The notes beneath the pieces were generated by a model. It had not been told where the DNA came from. It saw nothing but the letters and a program-made list of their open reading frames with translations, and made no database searches. The translations under genes and the position numbers were made by a program. Positions 27,465 through 37,154 of a stretch of DNA of 64,000 nt are shown here, one piece after another (positions within the stretch are counted from its first letter, which is position 1; each line of letters opens with the position of its first letter). This stretch comes from Chlamydia poikilotherma (GTDB lineage: Bacteria; Chlamydiota; Chlamydiia; Chlamydiales; Chlamydiaceae): contig NZ_LS992154.1 in NCBI RefSeq assembly GCF_900239975.1, positions 806,001 to 870,000 on the forward strand. Direction: 5' to 3'.

Positions 27465-29261
27465 CTATGTTTCTTCCGAATGAGAGACAGTTTTATCCGC
27501 TTCTTTCTCAATGAGATCAAGAACTAAACCTTTCACATTATTAATGTAATTAGAATATTTGCCTGTTTGTAGGTCCGTATCTGTAACATCTAAAAATACA
27601 TCAGGAGAGACTCCTAAATTCTCTATGAAAGAACCATCTGATCTCACTGCTAAAGATCCAGTTAAAGAACAATGTTTAATTCCTGTTCTATTAGGGAACT
27701 CTACGTTAAAGACAAAACCTCCAGCTCCTGCTGTAGTCATTCCTACAATCAAGGCTCGATTATTATCTTTCATAATCGCAGGGAATAAATCTCCACAGGA
27801 GAAATCTTCTTCGTTAATCATGACACATATAGGATGTGAATAATGATTATCAGGATGTGGGTGCACTTTAGCAAATCCTAATAAAGGCATAGGTATAGAG
27901 AGATTAATATCTCCATTTGCCCAGCATTTTAAAACGGTATTAGAAAATGTCTGTAAATAGCCTACAGCATTCATATCGATAGGATAACCTTCCATATCAT
28001 CACCGAGAGCATTTCTTGCTTGCTCATCAGTTTCAACACCATCAAGAAGGTTCAACCATTTTACTGCAGATTGAACTTCACTTTGGGTTAAAATCATCCT
28101 ATGCTTAGGTGTTTCTAAAGGTCTGTCTGTTAATCTAGAGATCAACCCATAAAGATAGAATACACTACCACCAGGATTGTTTGTCTGATCAATAATCAAA
28201 GCTTCTGTTTTCTCTTCCATCACCTTAATAATATCATCGAAGTCATTCCATGGGGATTCCATATTCATAACACTACGGTCTTCCATGTCTGTCCAAGAAT
28301 ATGTAGAAATTCTAAGAAATCCAATATTGTGAGACTGTCCACGATTATCTGTACATGTGAATATATAGGCATGATAAGGACCACTGTTAGCTCTCCATGT
28401 CACATGTCCGAAATCAGGGAAAAAGCCTTTTTTACTCCCAATATTATAATCACTATTTAAACCGCGTTTATACTGCTCACGTAGTTCACGCCAGAAATAA
28501 GGAACCATTTCGTTTGTGAATAAGCAACTTTCAGAAGCGTTAGATATTAACGGTAAAGCACGTCCTGATCTCATCTCGATTACAGGCTCTTTTATCAAAG
28601 GAGCTATTAAAGATAGATCCTGAATATGTTCAGGAGTATGGCGCCATTTAACTTTTACAGTACGGGTTAAACCACTGGGACGACGAACTTTTAACGTAGC
28701 TATTCCTACAGGAACTTGATGACCGAGGGCAGAAGAGCGAGAAAATAGTGTTCTTGCGGCTGCGGCGTAATCAGAAGGAGCACCTCTACCAGTACGCACG
28801 CTTTCGATCGCCTGCATAATCGGCATACCGTCCATTTCTAAAATCTCATCATTTACAGAAATATCGGAACTATATGTATGTACATCAACAACAAAGCACT
28901 TATGAGAACTGCTTAACTTGATTGTATAAGGTAAATGAGAGTTCTCCGTAGCGAAGAAAGTAATCCCAGCATGAAAGTCATTTAAATCAGAGATATATTG
29001 CGCAAGAACTGTTTGGCAATGCTTGGTTGAAGGATTTTCCTCGATACACAATTTTAAACGCGCTTGATCCGTTGCATCCTTCAAATCCCAACGAAAAAGC
29101 TTATGCTTCCACTCTTTAGGAGCGTATTTAACATCAAGTAAGTGTTCTAAAAAATCCAAATCTGAACATGCATTTTTTTGAACTAAGGTCTTAGCAGAAC
29201 CTGAAATTTGAAAACCTAATACTAGGGAGCAAATCAAAGCTGTAATTTGTTTTACTTTCAT
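27465..29261 (-). CDS. cpa: Chlamydial protease-like activity factor, CPAF
   Basis: 598-residue secreted serine protease. Signal peptide 1-23 (MKVKQITALICSLVLGFQIS region). The catalytic set described for C. trachomatis (His105, Ser499, Glu558) maps with a constant offset from length differences: His97 in LNDFHAGITF, Ser488 in EEDFSCGDLF and Glu547 in GSFIENLGVSPD. CPAF is exported, self-cleaves, dimerises and, late in infection, cleaves host and bacterial proteins after cell lysis or in the cytosol. Its tail-specific protease-like second domain is visible (DQTNNPGGSVFYLYGL). Single-gene unit with its own terminator. Confidence 0.95.
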   Translation of the reverse strand: MKVKQITALICSLVLGFQISGSAKTLVQKNACSDLDFLEHLLDVKYAPKEWKHKLFRWDLKDATDQARLKLCIEENPSTKHCQTVLAQYISDLNDFHAGITFFATENSHLPYTIKLSSSHKCFVVDVHTYSSDISVNDEILEMDGMPIMQAIESVRTGRGAPSDYAAAARTLFSRSSALGHQVPVGIATLKVRRPSGLTRTVKVKWRHTPEHIQDLSLIAPLIKEPVIEMRSGRALPLISNASESCLFTNEMVPYFWRELREQYKRGLNSDYNIGSKKGFFPDFGHVTWRANSGPYHAYIFTCTDNRGQSHNIGFLRISTYSWTDMEDRSVMNMESPWNDFDDIIKVMEEKTEALIIDQTNNPGGSVFYLYGLISRLTDRPLETPKHRMILTQSEVQSAVKWLNLLDGVETDEQARNALGDDMEGYPIDMNAVGYLQTFSNTVLKCWANGDINLSIPMPLLGFAKVHPHPDNHYSHPICVMINEEDFSCGDLFPAIMKDNNRALIVGMTTAGAGGFVFNVEFPNRTGIKHCSLTGSLAVRSDGSFIENLGVSPDVFLDVTDTDLQTGKYSNYINNVKGLVLDLIEKEADKTVSHSEET

Positions 29262-29373
29262 ATTTACCTCTCTTCCAAATAGAGAATGTTTATAAGGAGG
29301 CGGTATGATAGAGGTACAAAGATTTTATTAAAACAAAGTTTTAAAAAAAAATTTTTACTCGAGAATAACCAAC

Positions 29374-30636
29374 TCAAAAAAACATAGCGATACGCTCGAG
29401 CATAAAATATGAAATAAGACCGCCAAAATAACTAGCTAGTGCAATCCAAGAGATCTTCTTAAAATACCATAGGAAATCAACTTTCTCGATACCCATGAAG
29501 GCAACTCCAGCAGCTGATCCAATGATTAAAATACTTCCCCCGGTACCTGCTGCATAAGCAATCAACTTCCATAAAGTATCGTCCATTGGGACTTGATACA
29601 TACCCATAGTCGCAGCAACAAGAGGAACATTATCCAATACGCTTGAAATAAGACCAATAAAAATAGCCACAATATTCCTAGAAAATATCCTGTCCATGCT
29701 CATTGAAAGTTCAGAGAGAACATTAGAAAAAGTCAAAGCATTAACAGCTAATAAGATACCTATAAAGAAGGTAATAGAGGAAATATCGATCTTCGTTAAA
29801 ATATGAGGAATACGTAAGTGATAGCGATCTTCCCCGTGGGGAGAATGAATCCAGTCGCTAGCCAACCAAACAAGCCCGAGTCCTAATAAAGCTCCAATAA
29901 ATGGTGGAACACCTAAACAGGCTTTCCAAATGGGAACCATCAATAAAGATCCCAAACCAATACAAATGATTAAACCACTTTTTTTAGGAGACCCTTCCAT
30001 CTCAACATCCTTAGAGATCATTCCCGTGGTTCTCTTCTTAAGCATAAATTGTGCGCAAATTCCGGCTATAAGAACACAAACTAAACTAGGAACAAATAAA
30101 GCACGAATGATTCCCCAAGAGGTCACTTTATTATTAATCCACAGCATTGTTGTCGTTACATCTCCTAAAGGGGTCCAAGCACCTCCAGCATTTACACTAA
30201 TGACGCAAATCGCTCCTAAAAGTAGACGATCTTCTCGAGACTTAACTAAACGCTTCAAAATAGAAATAATGATGATGATAGATGTTAAATTATCCAAGGC
30301 AGCGGATAGGAAGAAAGAAAGTCCTATCAAAACCCAAAGAAGCAAGGTCCTAGATTGTATATAACAACATCGCACTATAATCGAAAACCCCTTGTGTGCG
30401 TCTATGAGTTCAACAATGGCCATCGCTGCGAATAAAAAAAAGATTACCTGAGCCATATCAGCAATTTCTTCAGCTAGAATCATGTGATCCGCATGTTGCA
30501 TATGAGAAAAATAAACTAGCCACATTAAACCTCCCATAGCTAAAGCTACAGCAGATTTATTCACTCGCACAATATGCTCGAAAACAATCGCGATATATCC
30601 AAATAAAAACAGAGCACACAATTGGAATTTCAACAT
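29374..30636 (-). CDS. Sodium:proton antiporter, NhaD-like (CT857-like)
   Basis: 420 residues with about 11-12 hydrophobic helices. The blocks LSAALDNLTSIIIIISIL (about 109-126) and SVNAGGAWTPLGDVTTTMLW (about 148-167), with SVLDNVPLVAATMGM in the second half, are typical of the NhaD branch of the ion-transporter superfamily (paired inverted repeats with DN). Expected role: Na+/H+ exchange, relevant because chlamydiae use sodium gradients. It lies downstream of cpa's start in tandem orientation with a 112-base gap, and its 5' side faces the sulP gene (274-base gap). Confidence 0.82.
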   Translation of the reverse strand: MLKFQLCALFLFGYIAIVFEHIVRVNKSAVALAMGGLMWLVYFSHMQHADHMILAEEIADMAQVIFFLFAAMAIVELIDAHKGFSIIVRCCYIQSRTLLLWVLIGLSFFLSAALDNLTSIIIIISILKRLVKSREDRLLLGAICVISVNAGGAWTPLGDVTTTMLWINNKVTSWGIIRALFVPSLVCVLIAGICAQFMLKKRTTGMISKDVEMEGSPKKSGLIICIGLGSLLMVPIWKACLGVPPFIGALLGLGLVWLASDWIHSPHGEDRYHLRIPHILTKIDISSITFFIGILLAVNALTFSNVLSELSMSMDRIFSRNIVAIFIGLISSVLDNVPLVAATMGMYQVPMDDTLWKLIAYAAGTGGSILIIGSAAGVAFMGIEKVDFLWYFKKISWIALASYFGGLISYFMLERIAMFF

Positions 30637-30842
30637 AATGACCTCAAAAATAATTCTACGAACTAGTGTACTCCTATTTACAGGTTAGGTAAAGTAGGAA
30701 AAATCTTTCTAAATTAAGAAAAGCGTTTCTTTTTATACACTAAAATCAAAAATTTGTTATTTAGCACCGTTTTATACAGCAATTCTATATTCTTGAAGCT
30801 TAGATTTGAAGAAACAAAACGTCTATAAACAGAATGAACTAT

Positions 30843-30871
30843 TTGACAAAGATACTAAAGAACAGAACAAT
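30843..30871 (+). promoter_or_regulatory. Possible promoter for the SulP gene
   Basis: Perfect TTGACA at 30843-30848; the best partner 17-18 bases later (AACAAT/ACAATA at 30866-30872) is weak. It lies in the 274-base AT-rich gap shared with the divergent nhaD-like gene, about 40 bases before the SulP start. No hairpin or RNA gene seen in this gap. Confidence 0.3.
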
Positions 30872-30910
30872 AATAAAGTTCTCTAGTTCTGAATCCACGT
30901 TAGGAGTCTA

Positions 30911-32611
30911 GTGAAAGTCGCCTTATCGTTTAAACACCTTGTTCCCAAGCTTTATACTTGTATTAAGGAAGGTTACACCTTCAATACATTTAAAAAAGAT
31001 TTCTTAGCCGGACTTACTGTAGGCGTTCTAGCATTTCCCTTCGCTATTGCTATTGCAATCGGTGTGGGCGTATCCCCTATTCAAGGTTTGCTAGCCTCGA
31101 TCATTGGAGGTTTCATAGCCTCTGCTTTAGGTGGTAGTCGTGTTCTTATATCGGGACCAACAAGCGCTTTCATCTCTATACTTTACTGTATCTCAGCAAA
31201 ATATGGTGTTGAGGGGTTATTCACAATTACCCTAATGGGAGGGGTATTCCTAGTAGCCTTTGGACTCACTGGGCTTGGCACTTTCATTAAATATATGCCA
31301 TATCCAGTAGTTACAGGATTAACAACAGGTTTAGCTGTTATCATTTTTTCCTCTCAAATTAGAGACTTTTTAGGTCTACAAATGGGAGACAGCGTTCCTA
31401 CAGATTTTATTGCTAAATGGATAGCTTACTGGGATTATCTGTGGACATGGGATAGTAAGGCTTTTGCCGTAGGGTTATTTACCCTACTGATCATGATTTA
31501 TTTCCGCAATTATAAGCCACGATATCCAGGAGTAATGATTGCTATTATCTTAGCTTCGACACTAGTGTGGTTGCTAAAAATCGACATTCCTACGATTGGT
31601 AGTCGTTACGGAGCTCTCCCACAGTCAATACCCTTGCCTTCATTTCCACATCTTAGCCTGACAAAAATTTTACAGCTTATGCCGGATGCTTTAACTATTG
31701 CTGTTCTTTCCGGTATCGAAACTTTACTTTCAGCTGTAGTTGCTGATGGTATGACAGGATGGAGACATCAATCCAATTGCCAACTTGTTGCCCAAGGTAT
31801 CGCAAATATCGGTACATCATTCTTTGCAGGAATGCCTGTAACAGGTTCCTTATCAAGAACCGCAGCAAGTATTAAATCTGGAGCTACAACTCCTGTAGCA
31901 GGATTAATTCATTCAGCCTTTATCTGTGTTATTCTTTTAGCTTTAGCACCGCTAACCGTAAAAATCCCCCTTACCTGTTTGGCCGCTGTTCTTATTCTTA
32001 TTGCTTGGAATATGAGTGAAATCCATCACTTTATTCATTTATTCACTGCGCCTAAGAAAGATGTTGTTGTTCTCTTAACCGTCTTTATTCTTACAGTTAT
32101 GACAACCATCACCTCTGCAGTGCAAGTAGGTATGATGTTAGCCGCATTTCTATTCATGAAACAGATGAGCGATCTATCTGACGTGATATCTACAGCAAGA
32201 TATTTTGATGAAAATAAGCAAGCAAAAGATGATGATCTATTTTCAAAATCTGAAGTTCCTGCACATACAGAAATCTATGAGATCAACGGTCCTTTCTTCT
32301 TTGGAATTGCTGATAGATTGAAAAATCTTCTCAATGAAATAGAAAAACCCCCAAAGATTTTCATACTATGTATGAGCCGTGTACCTACAATTGATGCATC
32401 GGCTATGCATGCTCTAGAAGAGTTCTTCCTAGAATGTGATCGTCAAGGAACGCTTTTACTTTTGGCAGGAGTAAAAAAAACACCGCTAAGCGATCTTAAA
32501 CGCTATCATTTAGATGAGCTTATCGGTGTTGATCATATCTTTTCAAATACGAAGAGTGCTCTTTTATTTGCTCAAGCTTTGATCAATTTAGAGAGCAAAT
32601 CCTCTCATTAA
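30911..32611 (+). CDS. SulP-family anion transporter with STAS domain
   Basis: 566 residues, GTG start with AGGAG seven bases upstream. Ten to twelve TM segments with the SulP hallmarks AGLTVGVLAFPFAIAIAIG near the N-terminus, the ALGGSRVLISGPTSAF block, and GMPVTGSLSRTAASIKSGA. A C-terminal cytosolic STAS domain spans about 445-555 (FFFGIADRL, then FILCMSRVPTIDASAMHALEE). Family members carry sulfate, bicarbonate or dicarboxylates; which one here is unknown. Sulfate assimilation genes are not in this window. Convergent with fumC, 4-base overlap. Confidence 0.9.
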   Translation: MKVALSFKHLVPKLYTCIKEGYTFNTFKKDFLAGLTVGVLAFPFAIAIAIGVGVSPIQGLLASIIGGFIASALGGSRVLISGPTSAFISILYCISAKYGVEGLFTITLMGGVFLVAFGLTGLGTFIKYMPYPVVTGLTTGLAVIIFSSQIRDFLGLQMGDSVPTDFIAKWIAYWDYLWTWDSKAFAVGLFTLLIMIYFRNYKPRYPGVMIAIILASTLVWLLKIDIPTIGSRYGALPQSIPLPSFPHLSLTKILQLMPDALTIAVLSGIETLLSAVVADGMTGWRHQSNCQLVAQGIANIGTSFFAGMPVTGSLSRTAASIKSGATTPVAGLIHSAFICVILLALAPLTVKIPLTCLAAVLILIAWNMSEIHHFIHLFTAPKKDVVVLLTVFILTVMTTITSAVQVGMMLAAFLFMKQMSDLSDVISTARYFDENKQAKDDDLFSKSEVPAHTEIYEINGPFFFGIADRLKNLLNEIEKPPKIFILCMSRVPTIDASAMHALEEFFLECDRQGTLLLLAGVKKTPLSDLKRYHLDELIGVDHIFSNTKSALLFAQALINLESKSSH

Positions 32612-33990
32612 TGTTTCCCTACCATAGATTCGGGAACAACAAAACGATCGAACTCTTCCCCAGATAGGTATCCCATCTGTATACAAGCTTCCTTTAAGCT
32701 TATATTGTCATGGAAAGCTTTTAAAGCCATTTTAGAACATTTATCATATCCCAAAACTGGAGTTAAAGCTGTAACAAGCATTAAAGAATTATCCAAATAT
32801 TCTTTAAGACGATATTTGTTCACACGCAAGCCTGAAACAAAGTAATCCGCGAAAGCTTGCATAGCTCCCGAAAGAATATCTACAGATTGTAAAAAATTAT
32901 AAATTATCAATGGTTTCATGACATTAAGTTCAAAATTTCCTCGACTTCCACCAACGATTACTGCCTGGTTGTTTCCTATGACCTGAGCACAAACCATTTG
33001 TAAAGCTTCACATTGTGTAGGATTGATCTTACCAGGCATTATTGAAGACCCGGGCTCATTCTCAGGAAATAGTAATTCTCCTAAACCACATCGAGGACCC
33101 GATCCTAAAAAACTCAGATCTGTAGCTATCTTTGTTAAAGCACAAGCTAAAGTAGCTAAAACACCATGAGCATTCACTAGTGTATCGTGATTAGATAATG
33201 CTGAGAAATAATTCGATGCAACAATAAAAGGCTCTCCTGTTTCCTGACGTAAATAGTGGATAACTTTATCTATAAATCCATCAGGAACATTCAATCCTGT
33301 ACCTACTGCGGTTCCCCCTATAGCCAACTCATACATGTGTGTAAGGGAAAACGCGACTCTTTCTAAAGATTGACGTATCTGATTACTATAACCAGAAAAC
33401 TCCTGTCCTAATGTCATAGGAACAGCATCCATTAAATGTGTTCTCCCTATCTTTACACAATCGCGAAATTCAGCAACCTTAGCATCCAATGCCCTTTGCA
33501 GATGATCCATAGCAGGAATGAGCTTTTTCTTAAGACTGATCACCGCAGCAATATGCATCGCTGTGGGGAAAACATCATTAGAAGATTGGGATTTATTTAC
33601 ATGATCGTTAGGATGTATTGGTATTTTGCTACCTAGAACACCTCCATGACGTTGAATAGCTAAATTAGCAATAACCTCATTTACATTCATGTTGGATTGC
33701 GTACCGCTACCTGTTTGCCACACTTTTAAAGGAAAGTGCGCGTCAAACTTGCCTTCAAGAATCTCATCAGTAGCAGAAACAATCATGTCACAATATTTTG
33801 AATCTAGAAATCCTAGATCACGGTTTGCTTTAGCAGCACACTTTTTAATCCTAACTAAAGCACGAATAACTTCTTGAGGCATAACCTCAGGAGCCCAAGA
33901 AAAATATTTTTGAGAACGCGCAGTTTGCGCGCCATATAATTTATCTTCAGGGACTTCCACAATTCCTAAACTGTCATTTTCTTGCCGCAT
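32608..33990 (-). CDS. fumC: Class II fumarate hydratase
   Basis: Fumarate/malate interconversion in the TCA cycle; 460 residues, iron-independent class. The superfamily signature GSSIMPGKINPTQCE is present, along with TGSGTQSNMNVNEV, the PNDHVNKSQSSNDVFPTAMH block and KIGRTHLMDAVPMTLGQE. Together with mdh in this window it covers two consecutive TCA steps, in separate operons. Confidence 0.96.
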   Translation of the reverse strand: MRQENDSLGIVEVPEDKLYGAQTARSQKYFSWAPEVMPQEVIRALVRIKKCAAKANRDLGFLDSKYCDMIVSATDEILEGKFDAHFPLKVWQTGSGTQSNMNVNEVIANLAIQRHGGVLGSKIPIHPNDHVNKSQSSNDVFPTAMHIAAVISLKKKLIPAMDHLQRALDAKVAEFRDCVKIGRTHLMDAVPMTLGQEFSGYSNQIRQSLERVAFSLTHMYELAIGGTAVGTGLNVPDGFIDKVIHYLRQETGEPFIVASNYFSALSNHDTLVNAHGVLATLACALTKIATDLSFLGSGPRCGLGELLFPENEPGSSIMPGKINPTQCEALQMVCAQVIGNNQAVIVGGSRGNFELNVMKPLIIYNFLQSVDILSGAMQAFADYFVSGLRVNKYRLKEYLDNSLMLVTALTPVLGYDKCSKMALKAFHDNISLKEACIQMGYLSGEEFDRFVVPESMVGKH

Positions 33991-34019
33991 ATATTCTATT
34001 CCCTTATGATTCCTTCATT

Positions 34020-35876
34020 ATGTCTTCCCACTACATTTACAAAATGAAAAAAAAGTTTTTATGTTACTTTCTAACTATTTCATTTTTAATTTTATTTTGG
34101 GAATTTTTTACTAAAAATAACGCATCATTTTCCTTTCTCTGTCCACCTCCATCAAAAATAGCAGTGAATTTTTCAGATTCTATGAATCTTATTCTTTCTT
34201 CTTCCTGGTATACTTTGCGAGGTATTTTAGGGGGATTCTTTTTAGCGCTATTATTGTCGATAGGATTAGTAATTCTTATGCTGACCTATAAGCCAGCAAA
34301 AGATCTCTTAAATCCATTTTTCATACTAGTACAATGCACTCCTATGTTCACCCTAGCACCGTTAATTGTGCTATGGTTCGGTTGGGGACTAAATGCTGTT
34401 ATTGTCCCTACAGCACTTACGGTCTTTTTCCCTCTAACGATAACGATCTATCAAGGAATCACATCTACTCCTGAAGAACTCTTAGAACAATTTATCTTAC
34501 ATCAAGCAACGAAAAAACAAATCTTCATTAAACTACGCCTTCCCTATGCTCTTCCTCATATATTTTCCGGATTAAAAATTGCTATGGGATCCGCAGGATT
34601 CGCTGCTATTGCTGGAGAATGGGTAGCTTCACAGTCCGGTCTGGGTATTCTCATTCTTGAAAGTCGAAGAAACTACGATATGGAAATGACCTTTTCAGGA
34701 TTATTTGCCCTAACAACAGTAACTTTCATCCTATTTCAATTAATTCTACTAAGCGAAAAACTTACCTTTGCTCTATTTCGCATAGAGAAAACAACGAAGA
34801 GATTTAGATTGCCAAGTAGAAAATTCGCTTTCCTACTCATTCCTTTGCTTATCCTACCTATATGGAAAGTCAAGACTAAACAGATAAATCCAAGTAACCT
34901 CACCCCTATAACCCTACTTTTAGATTGGACTCCTAACCCTAACCATATTCCTCTATATGTAGGGGTTTCTAAAGGATTTTTCCGTAATCAAGGTATAGAT
35001 TTACATATTCAAAAAAGTACGGATACCGGCGCTGTTATTCCTCATGTTCTATTTGAACAAGTTGACTTGACTCTCTATCACGCAATTGGAGTAATAAAAA
35101 CGTCTCTTCAGGGAGCCTCTATACAAATAGTAGGGTCTTTAATTGATTCTACCCTACAAGGGTTTATCTACAGAAAAGAAGACAATATTTCAAAATTTGA
35201 AGACTTAAATAATAGAGTATTGGGTTTTTGTCTAAACAACTCGAGAGACCTTTCCTGTCTATTAGAAACGTTGCGTCTACGCGGAGTTATTCCCTCGGAC
35301 GTAAGAAATGTAAGCTCTGATTTAATTTCACCAATGTTATTGAAAAAAATCGATTTCCTCTACGGAGCGTTTTATAATATTGAAGGTGTTAAACTAGATA
35401 CTTTGGGAATGCCTGTAGGCTATTTCCTCTCTGATTCTTATGGGCTTCCTACCGGTCCTCAACTTCTTCTATGTGGCAAAAAAAATACAAAAGCTACATC
35501 TCCTGAAGTTGTTGAAGCTATACGAATAGCTCTTCAACAAAGCATTGACTACTGTCAAAAATATCCTAAAAAAGCTTTTCAAGCTTATCTTAAAGCAACA
35601 CCCGATACACCTAAAATTGTTAAAGATGAAATTCTTCAATGGGAAGCCACACTTCCTCTACTTGCAAAATCTCAAGAACCCTTAAGTCAAGAATTAGGGA
35701 ACACGTTATTAGAAGCTATAGCACACCGTTATCCAAATTTTGCAGATAAGATCAGTAATTTTTCTCTAAATGAGATATACCCGTCTAATTCGCAGGTTTG
35801 CCTGGGTGAGAAAACACATGAGCAAGTCGAGATAAAACATCTCGAAGTACTTCCATCGGTTTCTGGTCAGCACTGA
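34020..35876 (+). CDS. ABC permease fused to an NMT1/ThiY-like substrate-binding domain
   Basis: 618 residues, two domains. Residues about 1-265 are a binding-protein-dependent permease (five to six TM helices, EAA loop around IKLRLPYALPHIFSGLKIAMGSAGFAAIAGEWV). Residues about 295-590 are an NMT1/THI5-like periplasmic domain: LLLDWTPNPNHIPLYVGVSKGFF near its start is nearly diagnostic of thiamine-pyrimidine (HMP/FAMP) or related binding proteins. The binding domain is thereby tethered to the permease. No ATPase is next to it. An ATG at 34044 (MKKKFLCYF) is an alternative start. Equivalent by position to CT854. The 3' end overlaps the convergent kinase gene by 92 bases. Confidence 0.82.
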   Translation: MSSHYIYKMKKKFLCYFLTISFLILFWEFFTKNNASFSFLCPPPSKIAVNFSDSMNLILSSSWYTLRGILGGFFLALLLSIGLVILMLTYKPAKDLLNPFFILVQCTPMFTLAPLIVLWFGWGLNAVIVPTALTVFFPLTITIYQGITSTPEELLEQFILHQATKKQIFIKLRLPYALPHIFSGLKIAMGSAGFAAIAGEWVASQSGLGILILESRRNYDMEMTFSGLFALTTVTFILFQLILLSEKLTFALFRIEKTTKRFRLPSRKFAFLLIPLLILPIWKVKTKQINPSNLTPITLLLDWTPNPNHIPLYVGVSKGFFRNQGIDLHIQKSTDTGAVIPHVLFEQVDLTLYHAIGVIKTSLQGASIQIVGSLIDSTLQGFIYRKEDNISKFEDLNNRVLGFCLNNSRDLSCLLETLRLRGVIPSDVRNVSSDLISPMLLKKIDFLYGAFYNIEGVKLDTLGMPVGYFLSDSYGLPTGPQLLLCGKKNTKATSPEVVEAIRIALQQSIDYCQKYPKKAFQAYLKATPDTPKIVKDEILQWEATLPLLAKSQEPLSQELGNTLLEAIAHRYPNFADKISNFSLNEIYPSNSQVCLGEKTHEQVEIKHLEVLPSVSGQH

Positions 35877-36435
35877 TACGAGAAATCTTATGAATAGGAT
35901 AGTGTTGAATGATAGCGTCAATATCTTTTTGATATGACTGCAAACGCTTTTGCAATACTTCAATACCAACCTCGTTAATTCTCCCCTTACTATAAAGAGA
36001 TTGTTGCGTACGTTCAAGTAACTTAGCCTCTTCATGCACATCTAAAATAATTACATGACGTACTGTGATATATGAATCTAAAAGCTTCGCTTGTCCTACT
36101 GTTCTTGGAAGACCGCTAATGAGCAGATCTTGACAGTCTGGTAGAAATTTTCCAGTAGCAATCAATCCTTGAACATAATAATTCCATACGGCAACAACAT
36201 CTTCATCAGGAATCAAGGATCCAGAAACTGCGTATTTATGAAAAAGCTGTCGAATAGGAGATCCTATAGGATAACAACGGAAAATATCCCCAAGAGAAAC
36301 ATAAACCTGACTATCCCCATGGGCTATGAAATTTCCTAATAAATCTTTACCTGCTCCGGGAGGACCAAATAAAAGAATGGAAGAGAAGGGTTTAGTATAC
36401 AGCTTTATGCTATTTGCTATGGATTCATCTATCAT
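35785..36435 (-). CDS. Adenylate-kinase-like nucleoside monophosphate kinase
   Basis: 216 residues. P-loop GPPGAGKDLLGNF (about 24-36), an NMP-binding region SLGDIFRCYPIGSPIRQLF, then LISGLPRTVGQAKLLD matching the Adk signature (G-x-P-R), and a short lid without the long zinc insert (KGRINEVGIEVLQKRLQSYQ, the usual RxDD being RIN-E). It may be a second Adk-type paralog, given that chlamydiae are expected to have a canonical adk elsewhere; substrate uncertain. Its C-terminal 30 codons overlap the permease fusion on the opposite strand. Confidence 0.72.
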   Translation of the reverse strand: MIDESIANSIKLYTKPFSSILLFGPPGAGKDLLGNFIAHGDSQVYVSLGDIFRCYPIGSPIRQLFHKYAVSGSLIPDEDVVAVWNYYVQGLIATGKFLPDCQDLLISGLPRTVGQAKLLDSYITVRHVIILDVHEEAKLLERTQQSLYSKGRINEVGIEVLQKRLQSYQKDIDAIIQHYPIHKISRISADQKPMEVLRDVLSRLAHVFSHPGKPAN

Positions 36436-36533
36436 AAGATAATTTAGCTACCGGTATCGTAATTTCGATGTTTCTCCGTACTTTAGTTGATTACCTTGAA
36501 AAATAATAGCCCTAGCATATAAAAATTCTTCCC

Positions 36534-37142
36534 ATGGACACTATTTATTTTTTATTACCCCAAGCTTGCATATTATTATTAGCAGCTGATGCTTTAACTA
36601 ATGTTTTAGTATTAAATCATGTACTTACTCATTACTCCAGAAGAGAGCGTTTATTACTATTAGCCAGAGAAAGTATATTTGCCCTCTTTAGTATGTTCGC
36701 TCTTTATGAGGCAGCTTTAGGTACTCTATATGTATTAAAGACTCCTTTATGTGCAATACAGGTTGTTGGGGGTATTGCTGTCACTTTGACAGGAATGCGT
36801 GCTATTTTAAATTTAAGTAGAGAAAATAGTTGGAAAGGCTTTACATCTCCTTCCGCTTTATCTTTGGTAACACCTATAGCTTTACCTCTTATGATCGGAC
36901 CTTCTTGGCTAGCAGCTTGCTGCATTTTAATAGGTAAACGCTATAGCTTCGCTTCTGTTTCTCTTATTCTCGTTCTTTCTTGGATCCTCATTTCTTTAGC
37001 AACGATTATCCTGCAAGTTTTTGTCGGCGGAGGCAAGGAAAAGGCTAAAGTACTCCTCGCTACACAAACGGTACTCGGTCTTTTCGCGACAATCGTAGGT
37101 ACACAGCTACTTATGTCTGGATTACAATTAGCCTTCTTATAA
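36534..37142 (+). CDS. MarC/YhgN-family membrane protein, first copy
   Basis: 202 residues, six predicted TM helices. The family signature PIALPLMIGPSWLA lies near the middle. MarC proteins are inner-membrane proteins of unsettled function (not multidrug resistance as once thought). It forms a tandem pair with the next gene (12-base gap), and both precede map. Position agrees with CT853/CT852. Confidence 0.8.
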   Translation: MDTIYFLLPQACILLLAADALTNVLVLNHVLTHYSRRERLLLLARESIFALFSMFALYEAALGTLYVLKTPLCAIQVVGGIAVTLTGMRAILNLSRENSWKGFTSPSALSLVTPIALPLMIGPSWLAACCILIGKRYSFASVSLILVLSWILISLATIILQVFVGGGKEKAKVLLATQTVLGLFATIVGTQLLMSGLQLAFL

Positions 37143-37154
37143 AAGAGACGTTTT

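Noticed and set aside
29930..30364. 144-codon plus-strand frame opposite the nhaD-like gene
   Set aside because: Antisense of TM helices; no start signal and no counterpart known.
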